This document shows positions 38,947-51,219 of a stretch of 64,000 nt of DNA, one piece after another. Position numbers and translations under genes: made by a program. The notes below the pieces were generated by a model, which saw nothing but the letters and a program-made list of their open reading frames with translations, had not been told where the DNA came from and ran no database searches. The DNA is taken from assembly GCF_011947195.1 (NCBI RefSeq), contig NZ_JAATVY010000006.1, positions 124,001 through 188,000 on the forward strand, given 5' to 3'. Positions within the stretch are counted from its first letter, which is position 1. The number at the start of each line of letters is the position of its first letter. Origin of the DNA: Planosporangium thailandense. GTDB lineage: Bacteria > Actinomycetota > Actinomycetes > Mycobacteriales > Micromonosporaceae.

Positions 38947-40593
38947 ATGAGTGGACTGCTCGAAGTTCAGGCGGCGGCCGGGCTCGCCGTCTACGGAGCC
39001 CGAGCGGTGCCCGGCGCTGTGGAGGCGCTGGGGCAGCTCGTCGCCGACCGGGCAGCGGAGCGGCTCGCCGACGCGGACCCCACCCTGTGGGGTCCCGATG
39101 CCGAGGCCGCGGCCAAGTCCCGGCTGGGCTGGGTCGACACGTTCCGGCGCAGCCGGGAGCTGCTCCCCCGGCTGGCCGAACTGCGTGACGAGCTGCAGTC
39201 CCTGGGGCTCGACCACGTCGTGCTCGCCGGGATGGGCGGCTCGTCGCTCGCCCCGGAGGTCATCGCACGCACCCTCGGGGTCGCTCTGACGGTCCTCGAC
39301 ACCACCGACCCGCACCAGGTACGCGCGACGCTCGGCGACCGGCTCGCGACCAGCGTCGTGGTCGTGTCGAGCAAGTCGGGCACGACGGTCGAGACCGACA
39401 GCCACCTGCGGGCGTACGCGACGGCGTTCGAGGACGCGGGCCTGCCCGGCTGCGCGTCGCGGTTCGTGATCGTCACCGACCCGGGCTCGCCGCTCGAGGC
39501 GCGGGCCGAGGAGATGGGAGCGAACCTCGTCCTGGCCGACCCGGACGTCGGCGGTCGATACAGCGCCCTGACCGCGTTCGGCCTCGTGCCGACCGCCCTG
39601 GCCGGCATCGACGTGGCCGAGCTTCTCGACCAGGCCGAGGACTTCGCCGCGTCGCTGCGCGGCGACGCGGACAACCCGGCGCTGACGCTCGGCGCGGCCC
39701 TCGGCGCGGCCGCCCTCGCCGGCCGCGACAAGCTGGCCCTGATCTCCGACGGCACCGGCATCGTCGGGCTGGGCGACTGGATCGAACAGCTCGTCGCCGA
39801 GTCGACCGGCAAGCAGGGACGCGGGATCCTCCCGGTGGTCGTGGAGGCGCCCGACGCGCCGGGCGCGACCGCCGACGACGTGCTCACGGTGACCGTCGGC
39901 GGTTCGCTTCCGCCGGAGTCCGTCCCCGGCAGCGGCATCACCCCGCACATCGCGGTCAACGGCCCGCTCGGCGCGCAGTTCCTGGCCTGGGAGTACGCGA
40001 CGGCGGTGGCCGGGCGGCTGCTGGGCGTCAACCCGTTCGACCAGCCGAACGTGGCCGAGAGCAAGGAGCACACCCGGCGCATTCTCCAGTCGGGCCTTCC
40101 TGGTGAGCGCCCGGCATTCATCGACGGGCCGATCGAGGTTTACGGCACGGACCTCGGGCATGCATCCACGGTGGACGAGGCGCTGGGCTGGTTGCTCAGC
40201 CGGCTGACCCCGGGCGGATACCTCGCGGTGCTGGCGTTCCTCGACCGGTACACCGAGTCCGACGCGGCGAAGATCCGGGCCGGGCTGGCCGACCACACCT
40301 CGCACCCGGTGACCTTCGGCTGGGGTCCGCGGTACCTGCATTCGACCGGGCAGTACCACAAGGGCGGCCCACCGGTCGGCACATTCCTGCAGATCACCGG
40401 TGCGGTGACCGAAGACCTGCCAGTACCCGGCCGGCCGTACACGTTCGGGCAGCTCGAGGCCGCGCAGGCGGCCGGTGACCGGGAGGCGCTGACCGGGCGG
40501 CGCCGTCCCCTCCTCCGACTACACCTGACCGATCGAGCGGCGGGTACGGCGCGGCTGCTCGCCGCTGTCGCAGAACTTCCCTGGGTTTCGTGA
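38947..40593 (+). CDS. pgi: Glucose-6-phosphate isomerase
   Basis: A 548-residue isomerase joining glycolysis and the pentose phosphate pathway. Sugar-phosphate-binding segments are GMGGSSLAPEV and VVVSSKSGTTVET. The family signature appears as GVNPFDQPNVAESK. This is the shorter two-SIS-domain form found between tal and zwf in actinobacteria; its length and motifs also fit a bifunctional transaldolase/Pgi-like naming in some annotations, but no transaldolase domain is present here. The ATG start lies 94 bases after tal and has only a weak AGAGAG upstream. Confidence 0.93.
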   Translation: MSGLLEVQAAAGLAVYGARAVPGAVEALGQLVADRAAERLADADPTLWGPDAEAAAKSRLGWVDTFRRSRELLPRLAELRDELQSLGLDHVVLAGMGGSSLAPEVIARTLGVALTVLDTTDPHQVRATLGDRLATSVVVVSSKSGTTVETDSHLRAYATAFEDAGLPGCASRFVIVTDPGSPLEARAEEMGANLVLADPDVGGRYSALTAFGLVPTALAGIDVAELLDQAEDFAASLRGDADNPALTLGAALGAAALAGRDKLALISDGTGIVGLGDWIEQLVAESTGKQGRGILPVVVEAPDAPGATADDVLTVTVGGSLPPESVPGSGITPHIAVNGPLGAQFLAWEYATAVAGRLLGVNPFDQPNVAESKEHTRRILQSGLPGERPAFIDGPIEVYGTDLGHASTVDEALGWLLSRLTPGGYLAVLAFLDRYTESDAAKIRAGLADHTSHPVTFGWGPRYLHSTGQYHKGGPPVGTFLQITGAVTEDLPVPGRPYTFGQLEAAQAAGDREALTGRRRPLLRLHLTDRAAGTARLLAAVAELPWVS

Positions 40594-40605
40594 AAGGCCG
40601 GCGTC

Positions 40606-40650
40606 ATGAGCGACTGGAGTGCCGTGGAAAGCGGTGAGGTGGCACGATGA
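40606..40650 (+). CDS. 14-codon ORF overlapping the zwf start (possible leader peptide)
   Basis: The peptide would be MSDWSAVESGEVAR. It has an ATG with AAAGG 8 bases upstream, lies in the 53-base pgi-zwf gap, and its TGA overlaps the zwf ATG as ATGA. Its size and coupling are those of a translated leader that loads ribosomes onto zwf. No attenuator hairpin is evident. It could equally be chance. Confidence 0.4.
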   Translation: MSDWSAVESGEVAR

Positions 40651-42164
40651 AGAACCCGCTACGTGATCCACAGGATCGGCGACTGCCGAGGATCCCGGAG
40701 CCCTGCGCACTGGTGATCTTCGGAGTCACCGGCGACCTGTCGCGAAAAAAGCTGATTCCGGCCTTGTACGACCTGGCCAACCGGGGGCTGCTGCCGCCGG
40801 GCTTCGTCGTGCTCGGGTTCGCCCGGCGCGACTGGGGTGACGAGGACTTCGCCGACCTGGCCCGCAATGCCGCCCAGGCGCACGCCCGTACCCCGTGGCG
40901 CGACGAGGTGTGGGACCGGCTGAGCAGCAACATCAAGTTCGTGCCCGGCTCGTTCGACGACGACGAGGCGTTCGACCGGCTCGCGCAGACGCTCGACGAG
41001 CTGCGCGCCTCGCACGGCATCGAGGGCAACGCGGCGTTCTACCTGTCGATCCCGCCGTCGGCGTTCCCCGTGGTGCTCAAGCAGCTCGAGCGCACCGGCA
41101 TGAGCGACAACCAGAAGTCCGGCGGCTGGCGCCGGGTCGTGGTGGAGAAGCCGTTCGGCAACGACCTGCAGTCGGCCAAGCAGCTCAACGACCTCGTCGA
41201 CCACGCGTTCACGCCGGGCGACGTCTTCCGGATCGACCACTACCTGGGCAAGGAGACGGTTCAGAACATCCTGGCGCTGCGCTTCGCCAACACGCTCTTC
41301 GAGCCGGTCTGGAACTCGCTCTACGTCGACAGCGTCCAGATCACCATGGCCGAGGACGTGGGCATCGGCACCCGGGCGGCGTTCTACGACACCGTCGGCA
41401 CCACCCGCGACGTGGTGCAGAACCACCTGCTCCAACTGCTGTCACTGGTGACCATGGAGGAGCCGACCGGATTCTCGGCCGACGAGATCCGCACCGAGAA
41501 GCTCAAGGTGCTGCGGGCGATCAAGCTGCCCGCCGACATCGCCCGCGACACCGTACGGGGGCAGTACCAGCCGGGCTGGGTGGCCGGCGAGCGGGTACCG
41601 GGCTACCTCGACGAGAAGGGCGTTCCCGCGGACTCCACCACCGAGACGTACGTGGCCCTGACGCTCGGTATCCAGAACCGGAGGTGGGCCGGCATCCCCT
41701 TCTACATCCGCGCGGGCAAGCGGCTGCCCCGGCGGGTCACCGAGATCGCGGTGCTGTTCAAGAAGGCGCCGCACCTGCCGTTCGCCCCGTCGGACGTGGA
41801 GATGCTCGGCGCCAACCAGTTCGTGATCCGGGTCCAGCCCGATGAGGGCATTACGCTGAAGTTCGGCTCCAAGGTGCCCGGCACCACCATGGAGGTCCGC
41901 GACATCACGATGGACGTGCAGTACGGCGAGGCGTTCACCGAGGCGAGCCCCGAAGCCTACGAACGCCTCATCCTCGACGTGCTGCTCGGCGACAAGACGC
42001 TGTTCCCGGACGCCGCGGAGGTGGAGGCCGGCTGGAAGGTCGTCGACCCGCTGGAAGAGGCGTGGACGGGCACCAAGCCGGAGCCGTACCGCGCCGGCGA
42101 GTGGGGGCCGCGCGCCGCGGACGAGATGCTGGTGCGGACCGGACGGGCCTGGCGCCGGGCATGA
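40647..42164 (+). CDS. zwf: Glucose-6-phosphate 1-dehydrogenase
   Basis: A 505-residue enzyme catalysing the first oxidative pentose phosphate step and making NADPH. The nucleotide motif is GVTGDLSRKK, the catalytic segment RIDHYLGKETVQN contains the active-site His, and EKPFG is present. The ATG gives the usual opening MKNPLRDPQDRRLPRI, with GAGG 8 bases upstream. The following gene encodes OpcA, which is needed for activity in actinobacteria. Confidence 0.98.
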   Translation: MKNPLRDPQDRRLPRIPEPCALVIFGVTGDLSRKKLIPALYDLANRGLLPPGFVVLGFARRDWGDEDFADLARNAAQAHARTPWRDEVWDRLSSNIKFVPGSFDDDEAFDRLAQTLDELRASHGIEGNAAFYLSIPPSAFPVVLKQLERTGMSDNQKSGGWRRVVVEKPFGNDLQSAKQLNDLVDHAFTPGDVFRIDHYLGKETVQNILALRFANTLFEPVWNSLYVDSVQITMAEDVGIGTRAAFYDTVGTTRDVVQNHLLQLLSLVTMEEPTGFSADEIRTEKLKVLRAIKLPADIARDTVRGQYQPGWVAGERVPGYLDEKGVPADSTTETYVALTLGIQNRRWAGIPFYIRAGKRLPRRVTEIAVLFKKAPHLPFAPSDVEMLGANQFVIRVQPDEGITLKFGSKVPGTTMEVRDITMDVQYGEAFTEASPEAYERLILDVLLGDKTLFPDAAEVEAGWKVVDPLEEAWTGTKPEPYRAGEWGPRAADEMLVRTGRAWRRA

Positions 42165-42198
42165 TCGGGATTGCTGAACACGAGCGCAGGAGTAAGTC

Positions 42199-43335
42199 AT
42201 GATCGGGCTCTGGGACACGACCGGCAGCGCGGTCGTCAAGGCGCTCGCGGCCGAGCGGCGTACCGCCGGCGGCGTGACGAGCGGGCTGGCCCTCACCCTC
42301 ATCGTCATCACCGAAGAGGGCGAGGTCCGCGCCGCGGAGGCGGCCGCGACGGTCGCGGCCGCCGCGCACCCCTGCCGGCTGCTGATCGTCGTCCGTGACG
42401 AGGTCACCCACGCACGATCCCGCCTCGACGCGGAGGTCGTCGTCGGCGGCCGGCTCGGCCCGTGCGAGGCGGTCGTCATGCGCATGCGCGGACGGCTCGC
42501 CCTGCACGCCGAGTCGGTGGTCATGCCGCTGCTGGCACCGGACGTACCGGTGGTCACCTGGTGGCGGTGCGGACCGCCGGACCGCATCGCGTACGACCCG
42601 CTCGGCGTGGTGGCCGAACGCCGGATCACCGACACGCTGCAGTGCGACGACCCGCTCCTGGCACTGCGGACCCGGGCCGATGACTACGCGCCCGGCGACA
42701 CGGACCTGGCGTGGACCCGCATCACCCCCTGGCGGACCCTGGTGGCGAGCGTGTTCGACGCCTCGCACACCCTGCCCACGACGATCACCATCGAGGCGTC
42801 CGAGAAGGACCCCAGCGCCCTGCTCATGAGCGGCTGGCTGCACAGCCGGCTGGGCGTCGAGCCGGAGCTGCTCCCGGTGCCGGGCGCGCACATGCAGGGC
42901 CTGACGATGCAGATGCGCGACGGGGGCACGGTGAAGATCCAGCGAGAGAACGGCTCGGCCCTGGTGCAGCGCACCGGCCTGCCCGACCGCAGGATGCCCC
43001 TGGCGGACCGGTCGCTGGGTGAGGACCTCGCCGAGGAGCTGCGCCGGCTCGACCCCGACCCGACGTACGCGATCGCGCTGGCGGCCGCCACCGGCCTGAA
43101 CGGCTTCGAGAGACGCTCACCGCACCGGGTTCACATCTGGCACGACCCGGCGCTGGCGGAGCGGCCGGACACGGCCAACATCGCGGGCAGCGACGACGGC
43201 GCGACCGAGCACGCGGGGACGGGTCCGTCCGGCGCTCCGGAGGCTGAGGTGTCCGGCAGCGCGCGCGTCAGCGGCGACGTCGAAGCCGCCGGGGACACCC
43301 GGGCGCCGGCCGACACGAGCAACACCCCGCAATAG
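42199..43335 (+). CDS. opcA: Glucose-6-phosphate dehydrogenase assembly protein OpcA
   Basis: A 378-residue redox-related activator of Zwf. The opening MIGLWDTTGSAVVKALAAER and the segments VVTWWRCGPPD and ITPWRTLVASVFD are diagnostic of the family. The C-terminal 60 residues are acidic, Ala/Gly/Ser/Thr-rich and probably disordered (EVSGSARVSGDVEAAGDTRA). AGGAGT precedes the ATG by 8 bases. It starts 34 bases after zwf, and a GATC-type hairpin follows its stop by 7 bases. Confidence 0.96.
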   Translation: MIGLWDTTGSAVVKALAAERRTAGGVTSGLALTLIVITEEGEVRAAEAAATVAAAAHPCRLLIVVRDEVTHARSRLDAEVVVGGRLGPCEAVVMRMRGRLALHAESVVMPLLAPDVPVVTWWRCGPPDRIAYDPLGVVAERRITDTLQCDDPLLALRTRADDYAPGDTDLAWTRITPWRTLVASVFDASHTLPTTITIEASEKDPSALLMSGWLHSRLGVEPELLPVPGAHMQGLTMQMRDGGTVKIQRENGSALVQRTGLPDRRMPLADRSLGEDLAEELRRLDPDPTYAIALAAATGLNGFERRSPHRVHIWHDPALAERPDTANIAGSDDGATEHAGTGPSGAPEAEVSGSARVSGDVEAAGDTRAPADTSNTPQ

Positions 43336-43342
43336 TCAACCG

Positions 43343-43385
43343 GATCGTGGACACGTGGGTCCTCCGGGCCCGCGTGTCCACGATT
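43343..43385. terminator. 43-nt member of the GATC-bounded palindrome family (copy 5)
   Basis: Arms GATCGTGGACACGTGGG and CCCGCGTGTCCACGATT (one wobble, one end mismatch) enclose TCCTCCGGG. It shares the outer GATCnTGGACAC and inner GGCCCGC words with other copies but is 5 nt shorter. It lies between co-directional opcA and pgl, so it may be a partial terminator or an mRNA-stabilising stem. Confidence 0.65.
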
Positions 43386-43402
43386 TCAATTGAGGAGCAC
43401 CC

Positions 43403-44173
43403 TTGAGCGAAGTCAGCGTGATCGTCCATGCGGACGCGGGCATGCTCGCCCAGGCGGTCGCGGCCCGGCTCGCGGTCCGCCTGATCGACGCGCAGGCCGA
43501 GCGGGGCGAGGCGAGCGTGGTGCTGACCGGCGGCACGATCGCGGCGGCCGTGTACCGGGCGTTGCGCGACAGCCCGGCCCGCGACGCGGTCGACTGGGGA
43601 CGTGTCGACGTGTGGTGGGGCGACGAACGCTTCGTGCCGCACGACGACCCCGACCGAAACGAGCTGCAGGCCAGGGAGGCGCTGCTCGACGCGCTGCCGC
43701 TGGATCCGGCACGGGTACACCCCATGCCGCCCTCCGACGGCCCCGACGGCCCCGACCCGGAGGCGGCAGCCGCACGGTACGCCGACGAGCTGTCGCGGGC
43801 CGCCAAGCCGGGGACCGCCGCGCTGCCGCACTTCGACCTGCTGCTGCTGGGGGTCGGCGAGGACGGCCACGTGGCGTCGGTGTTCCCGGAGCATCCGGTG
43901 GCCTACGAGGACCGGCCCGTCGCGGCGGTACGTGGCGCGCCGAAGCCGCCGCCGGTGCGGTTGACCCTGACGCTGCCGGCGATCAACACCGCCGAGGAGG
44001 TGTGGCTGATCGCGTCCGGCACCGGCAAGGCCAGCGCGGTCCGCCTGGCACTCTCCGGCGCCGGGCCGGTGCAGGTTCCCGCGGCAGGGGTGCGCGGCGT
44101 CGAACGTACGCTCTGGTTGCTGGACCGGCCCGCGGCCAGCGAGATCGGTCCGCGGTTCCGGTCCCTTCGCTGA
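43403..44173 (+). CDS. pgl: 6-Phosphogluconolactonase
   Basis: A 256-residue lactonase of the DevB/NagB-like fold hydrolysing 6-phosphogluconolactone. Motifs: VVLTGGTIAAAVY, WWGDERFVPHDDPDRNE and LLLGVGEDGHVASVFPEH. The start is a TTG with GAGGAG 5 bases upstream; homologues begin at the same residue. It is the last gene of the pentose phosphate operon and ends at a strong bidirectional terminator. Confidence 0.95.
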   Translation: MSEVSVIVHADAGMLAQAVAARLAVRLIDAQAERGEASVVLTGGTIAAAVYRALRDSPARDAVDWGRVDVWWGDERFVPHDDPDRNELQAREALLDALPLDPARVHPMPPSDGPDGPDPEAAAARYADELSRAAKPGTAALPHFDLLLLGVGEDGHVASVFPEHPVAYEDRPVAAVRGAPKPPPVRLTLTLPAINTAEEVWLIASGTGKASAVRLALSGAGPVQVPAAGVRGVERTLWLLDRPAASEIGPRFRSLR

Positions 44174-44202
44174 CCGGTAGCGGCGCCTACGGCAGAAAGA
44201 AA

Positions 44203-44238
44203 GGCGCCCGGCGACACGGGATCGTGTCGCCGGGCGCC
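44203..44238. terminator. pgl/secG bidirectional terminator
   Basis: Perfect 16-base arms GGCGCCCGGCGACACG around GGAT lie between converging pgl and secG. AAGAAA precedes it on one side and CGTCGTTTC follows, giving a short U-tract in both directions. Confidence 0.85.
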
Positions 44239-44250
44239 CGTCGTTTCAGG

Positions 44251-44508
44251 TCAGGATGCGCCGTTCTGGGCCAGTTTCAGCCACAGGCCCAGGCCGATGA
44301 TGCAGGCGAACCAGATGATCCCGACGAGAACGGTGTAGCGGTCGAGGTTCTTCTCCGCGACCGAGGAGCCGGCGAGGCTCGACGAAACGCCACCGCCGAA
44401 CATGCTGGACAGGCCGCCGCCCTTCCCCCGGTGCAGCAGGATGAGCATGGTCAGCAGAATGCTGGTCAGCACGAGCAGCACGATCAGGGTGTAGGCGAAC
44501 GCCATCAT
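44251..44508 (-). CDS. secG: Preprotein translocase subunit SecG
   Basis: An 85-residue membrane subunit of SecYEG. Two helices (about 4-25 and 60-80) flank the cytoplasmic loop HRGKGGGLSSMFGGG, the SecG hallmark. It is the distal gene of the whiA-gap-pgk-tpiA cluster, 244 bases beyond tpiA. That gap may carry its own promoter; it has no other gene that I can support. Confidence 0.96.
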   Translation of the reverse strand: MMAFAYTLIVLLVLTSILLTMLILLHRGKGGGLSSMFGGGVSSSLAGSSVAEKNLDRYTVLVGIIWFACIIGLGLWLKLAQNGAS

Positions 44509-44752
44509 GGCGGGGCGGGTCCTCTCAGTAACGCGCGTAGGTGCGGCGTCTGCCAGGATAGCCGGGTCGGGCCGCCCCCGCGCACCATGGGGCGGCTCCG
44601 GCGGGCCGCCCGACGCTCACGAGCATAGATCACGGCGGCCGCACCGGGGTGGACGAGTCGCCGCCGGACGGCGGTGTCGGCGGAAACCGATTTCCCGCTG
44701 ACGGCAAAGGCGCGGCCCGACCGGACCGCGCCTTCCCCGTCGGCGTGCGGTG

Positions 44753-45531
44753 TCAGTGCTCCTTGAAGCGGCAGATCCGGACGAACTCGTCGGCATCGAT
44801 GCTCGCCCCGCCGACAAGCGCCCCGTCCACGTCGGGCTGGGCCATGATCGACGCGACGTTGTTGGCCTTCACCGAGCCGCCGTACAGGATGCGCACCCGG
44901 CCGGCGACGTCGCCGTAACGATCGGCGAGCCGGCTGCGCAGCGCGCCGATCACCTCCTGGGCGTCCTCGGGCGTGGCCGTCTTGCCGGTCCCGATCGCCC
45001 AGATCGGCTCGTAGGCCACGACGACCTTCTCGACCTGGTCCGGTTTGAGCCCCTTCAGCGCCGCGTCCAACTGCGCCACCGTGTGCGCCACGTGGTTGCC
45101 CGCCTCGCGGATCTCCAGCCCCTCCCCCACGCACAGGATCGGGCTCATGGAGTTGGCGAGCGCGGCCTTGACCTTGGCGGCCACCAGCGTGTCGTCCTCG
45201 TGGTGGTACATCCGGCGCTCCGAGTGGCCGACCACGACGTACTGGCAGCCCAGCTTGGCCAGCATGCCGCCGGAGACGTCACCGGTGTACGCGCCTGAGG
45301 CATGCGGCGAGAGGTCCTGCGCGCCGTACCCGAGCAGCAGCTTGTCTCCGTCGATGAGCGTCTGCACGCTGCGCAGGTCGACGAACGGGGGCAGCACCAC
45401 CACCTCGACGTCGGTGAGCTGCTTCTCGGTGAGGCTGAACGCCAGCTTCTGCACCAGCGCGATGGCCTCGAGATGGTTGAGGTTCATCTTCCAGTTGCCG
45501 GCCATCAGCGGCCGGCGGCCAGCGGGCGAGC

Positions 45532-45535
<4 letters not shown>
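44753..45535 (-). CDS. tpiA: Triosephosphate isomerase
   Basis: A 260-residue TIM-barrel glycolytic enzyme. Catalytic residues: Lys in AGNWKMN, His in VGHSERR and Glu in [12 protein letters not shown]; the phosphate loop is [10 protein letters not shown]. The GTG start overlaps the pgk TGA (GTGA), fixing the start and coupling the two. The open frame upstream lies antisense-free inside pgk and is discounted. Confidence 0.97.
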
Positions 45536-48960
<3,425 letters not shown>

Positions 48961-49034
48961 TGTGTCGTCACCTCGTGGGCCGATCCGTCGTCTGTGCGTC
49001 AGTATCCATCGCCGGCCCAAGCGGGCCGACTCGA

Positions 49035-50021
49035 TCATGGAAGACCTAGCACCGCCTCCAGGGCTGCCGCCAACGCGGCCGGGTCGTGCCGAGCAGACCC
49101 GTCTGGCGCGGCGACAGGCGCCAGCGACAACCGTGCGCCCAGCGTTTCTGCCGCACGATGTACCGGCTCAGGGTCTCCGACCGCTTTCCCGTCAGCAAGT
49201 ACTACATCGACCCGGAGGCCCGGTAGGTAACGGGTCAAGGCGGCCAAATGCTCCGGCAACGAGAGTCCGTGCGTCTCCTTCTCCGCCACCAGATTGAGGA
49301 TGACCAGGCGCTTCGCTCGACTGGCGGCGACCGCGGCGCCCAGCTCGGGCAGCAGGAGGTGAGGGATGACACTCGTGAACCACGAACCGGGACCGAAGAT
49401 CAGCCAGTCCGCCGCCTCCACCGCCGACAGCACCTCGACGCAGGTGGCGACGTGCTCGGGCCGCAGGCGTATCCGCCGCACCGCGCCGGGGGTCACCGCG
49501 ACCGCGTGCTGTCCCCGCACGACCACCACGTCGTCGGGCCGCGCCGGCTCGCCACCGAGCACGTCGGCCTCGATGCTCACCGCGTGGCGCGACATGGGCA
49601 GCACCCGGCCGCAGCAGTCCAGCATCCCGGCGGCGTGGTCGAGCGCCGCCACCGGGTCGCCCAGCAGTTCCATCAGGCCGAGCAGCGCGAGATTGCCGAC
49701 CGCGTGGCCGGACAGGGGGCCGTCGCCGTCGAAGCGGTACTGGAAGAGATCCGCCGTGAGCGTGCCATCCGGACCGTCGACGTCCGCCAACGCGACCAGC
49801 GCCTGCCTCAGGTCGCCCGGGGGCAGCCCGCCGCGCTCGGCCCGCAACCGCCCGCTGGAGCCTCCGTCGTCGCCGACCGTGACGACCGCGGTGATGTCGA
49901 GCGACCGCGGCTGCCGCTCACTACTCCACTGCTGGCGCAGCAGACGCAGGGCGCGCAGTGACGCCGACAGCCCGTGCCCGCCGCCGAACGCGACGACGCG
50001 GACCGCATCCGCTTCACCCAC
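49035..50021 (-). CDS. YvcK/CofD-like protein (gluconeogenesis factor family)
   Basis: A 328-residue member of the YvcK branch of the CofD fold, linked in other bacteria to cell wall synthesis, carbon source use and UDP-sugar binding. Motifs: [46 protein letters not shown] and [17 protein letters not shown]. The GTG with GGAGGG 6 bases upstream is used; an in-frame TTG 33 bases earlier is possible. It lies between rapZ and whiA. Confidence 0.93.
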   Translation of the reverse strand: MGEADAVRVVAFGGGHGLSASLRALRLLRQQWSSERQPRSLDITAVVTVGDDGGSSGRLRAERGGLPPGDLRQALVALADVDGPDGTLTADLFQYRFDGDGPLSGHAVGNLALLGLMELLGDPVAALDHAAGMLDCCGRVLPMSRHAVSIEADVLGGEPARPDDVVVVRGQHAVAVTPGAVRRIRLRPEHVATCVEVLSAVEAADWLIFGPGSWFTSVIPHLLLPELGAAVAASRAKRLVILNLVAEKETHGLSLPEHLAALTRYLPGLRVDVVLADGKAVGDPEPVHRAAETLGARLSLAPVAAPDGSARHDPAALAAALEAVLGLP

Positions 50022-50244
50022 GGTGACCCTCCGCTGCGCTTTTCGTGACGGCAACCCTTCGGTGCGCTCCGCGAATGGTACGGCTCGGCGCCCGGTGCCC
50101 TGCGGGCCGGATCATTCTCAGCCGCACGGCACGGACGGCGTCGCGCAGCCCCGCTCCCCCGGCCGGAAGCACGCCGTCACCCGGCCCGGCGCCCCGGGCA
50201 GGTGCACCGGCCCGCTGTGCCCGCCGGTCCGCCCACTCACTCAC
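50022..50244 (-). other. Spacer between rapZ and the yvcK-like gene
   Basis: Here 223 bases separate genes that usually touch. A 76-codon minus-strand frame (50014-50244) fills it exactly, starting in the GTGA repeat at the rapZ stop and ending over the yvcK start. Its product would be Arg/Ala/Gly-rich with no family look (MSEWADRRAQRAGAPARG...). I regard it as probably non-coding. Confidence 0.4.
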
Positions 50245-50252
50245 TCACTCAC
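50234..50252 (-). repeat. GTGA tetranucleotide repeat across the rapZ stop codon
   Basis: Nineteen bases of (GTGA)n, 4.75 units on the minus strand, contain the rapZ TGA and repeat stop and GTG start codons in overlapping frames. Slippage here would change the rapZ tail and the spacing to possible downstream starts. Confidence 0.85.
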
Positions 50253-51153
50253 GGCCCAGGTCGCGATGCTGAGCTGACGCGGCCATCCGCCCCTCGCGCA
50301 GCCGGCGCGCCAACTCCTCCGCGATCGCGACGCTGCGGTGCTTGCCGCCGGTGCAGCCGACGGCAATGGTGACGTACCGCTTCCCCTCCCGCTCGAAACC
50401 GGGAGCGGTCGCATTGAGCAGTCGAGCCAGCGTCTCCACGAACGTCACGGCCCCGCGCTGGCTCAGCACGTACCGGCTGACCTCCTGCTCCCGGCCGGAC
50501 CTGTCGCGCAGCTCCGGCACCCAGTAGGGGTTGGGCAGGAACCTGGCGTCGACGACGAAGTCGGCGTCGGGCGGCAGCCCGTACTTGAAGCCGAACGACA
50601 GCACGGTAACCCGCAGCCGGCGGGTGTCCTCCGCGGCGAACATCTCCTCGACGCGCGCCCGCAACTGGTTGACGTTGAGGTGGCTGGTGTCGATGAAGAC
50701 GTCGGCCTGCTCGCGCGCCTCCCGCAGCAGCTCCCGCTCGGCGGCGATGCCGTCGGACAGCCGCCCCTCCCCCTGCATCGGGTGCGGGCGCCGGACGCTT
50801 TCGAACCGCCGGATCAGCACGTCCGTGTCGGCATCGACGAAGACCACCTGCGGTTGGAAACCCCGCTCCCGCAGCGCCTTGATGGCGCCGGCCAGGTCGG
50901 TGGAGAACGCCCGGCTGCGCACGTCGAGCACCATCGCGGTGCGCCGCGCCGAGCCGCCGGCGGCGAACGCCAGCTCAGCCATGTCGATCATGAGCGCCTG
51001 TGGCAGGTTGTCCACCACGTAGTAGCCGACGTTCTCCAGCGCCCGGGCCACGGTGCTCCGGCCGCCGCCGGACATGCCGGTCACGATGACCAGGTCGGTG
51101 TCCGAGCGCAGCGGCTCAGGTGTCTCCCCGGTAGGTGCCGTTCGTAGCGTCAC
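50245..51153 (-). CDS. rapZ: RNase adapter / nucleotide-binding protein RapZ
   Basis: A 302-residue P-loop protein. The N-terminal Walker-like motif is TGMSGGGRSTVARAL, with Arg in place of the usual Lys as in many actinobacterial homologues. The conserved middle is VDNLPQALM and the C-terminal ligand-binding part is VAVGCTGGKHRSVAIAEELA. In enterobacteria it guides RNase E to GlmZ; that target is not expected in actinobacteria, so the role here is uncertain. It lies 66 bases downstream of uvrC. Confidence 0.95.
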   Translation of the reverse strand: MTLRTAPTGETPEPLRSDTDLVIVTGMSGGGRSTVARALENVGYYVVDNLPQALMIDMAELAFAAGGSARRTAMVLDVRSRAFSTDLAGAIKALRERGFQPQVVFVDADTDVLIRRFESVRRPHPMQGEGRLSDGIAAERELLREAREQADVFIDTSHLNVNQLRARVEEMFAAEDTRRLRVTVLSFGFKYGLPPDADFVVDARFLPNPYWVPELRDRSGREQEVSRYVLSQRGAVTFVETLARLLNATAPGFEREGKRYVTIAVGCTGGKHRSVAIAEELARRLREGRMAASAQHRDLGRE

Positions 51154-51219
51154 GCTTCCCCCTCGCCCGTCGCCCGGCTGCCGCGATGACGTCGCGGACG
51201 GCTCACCCCGGCAACGATC

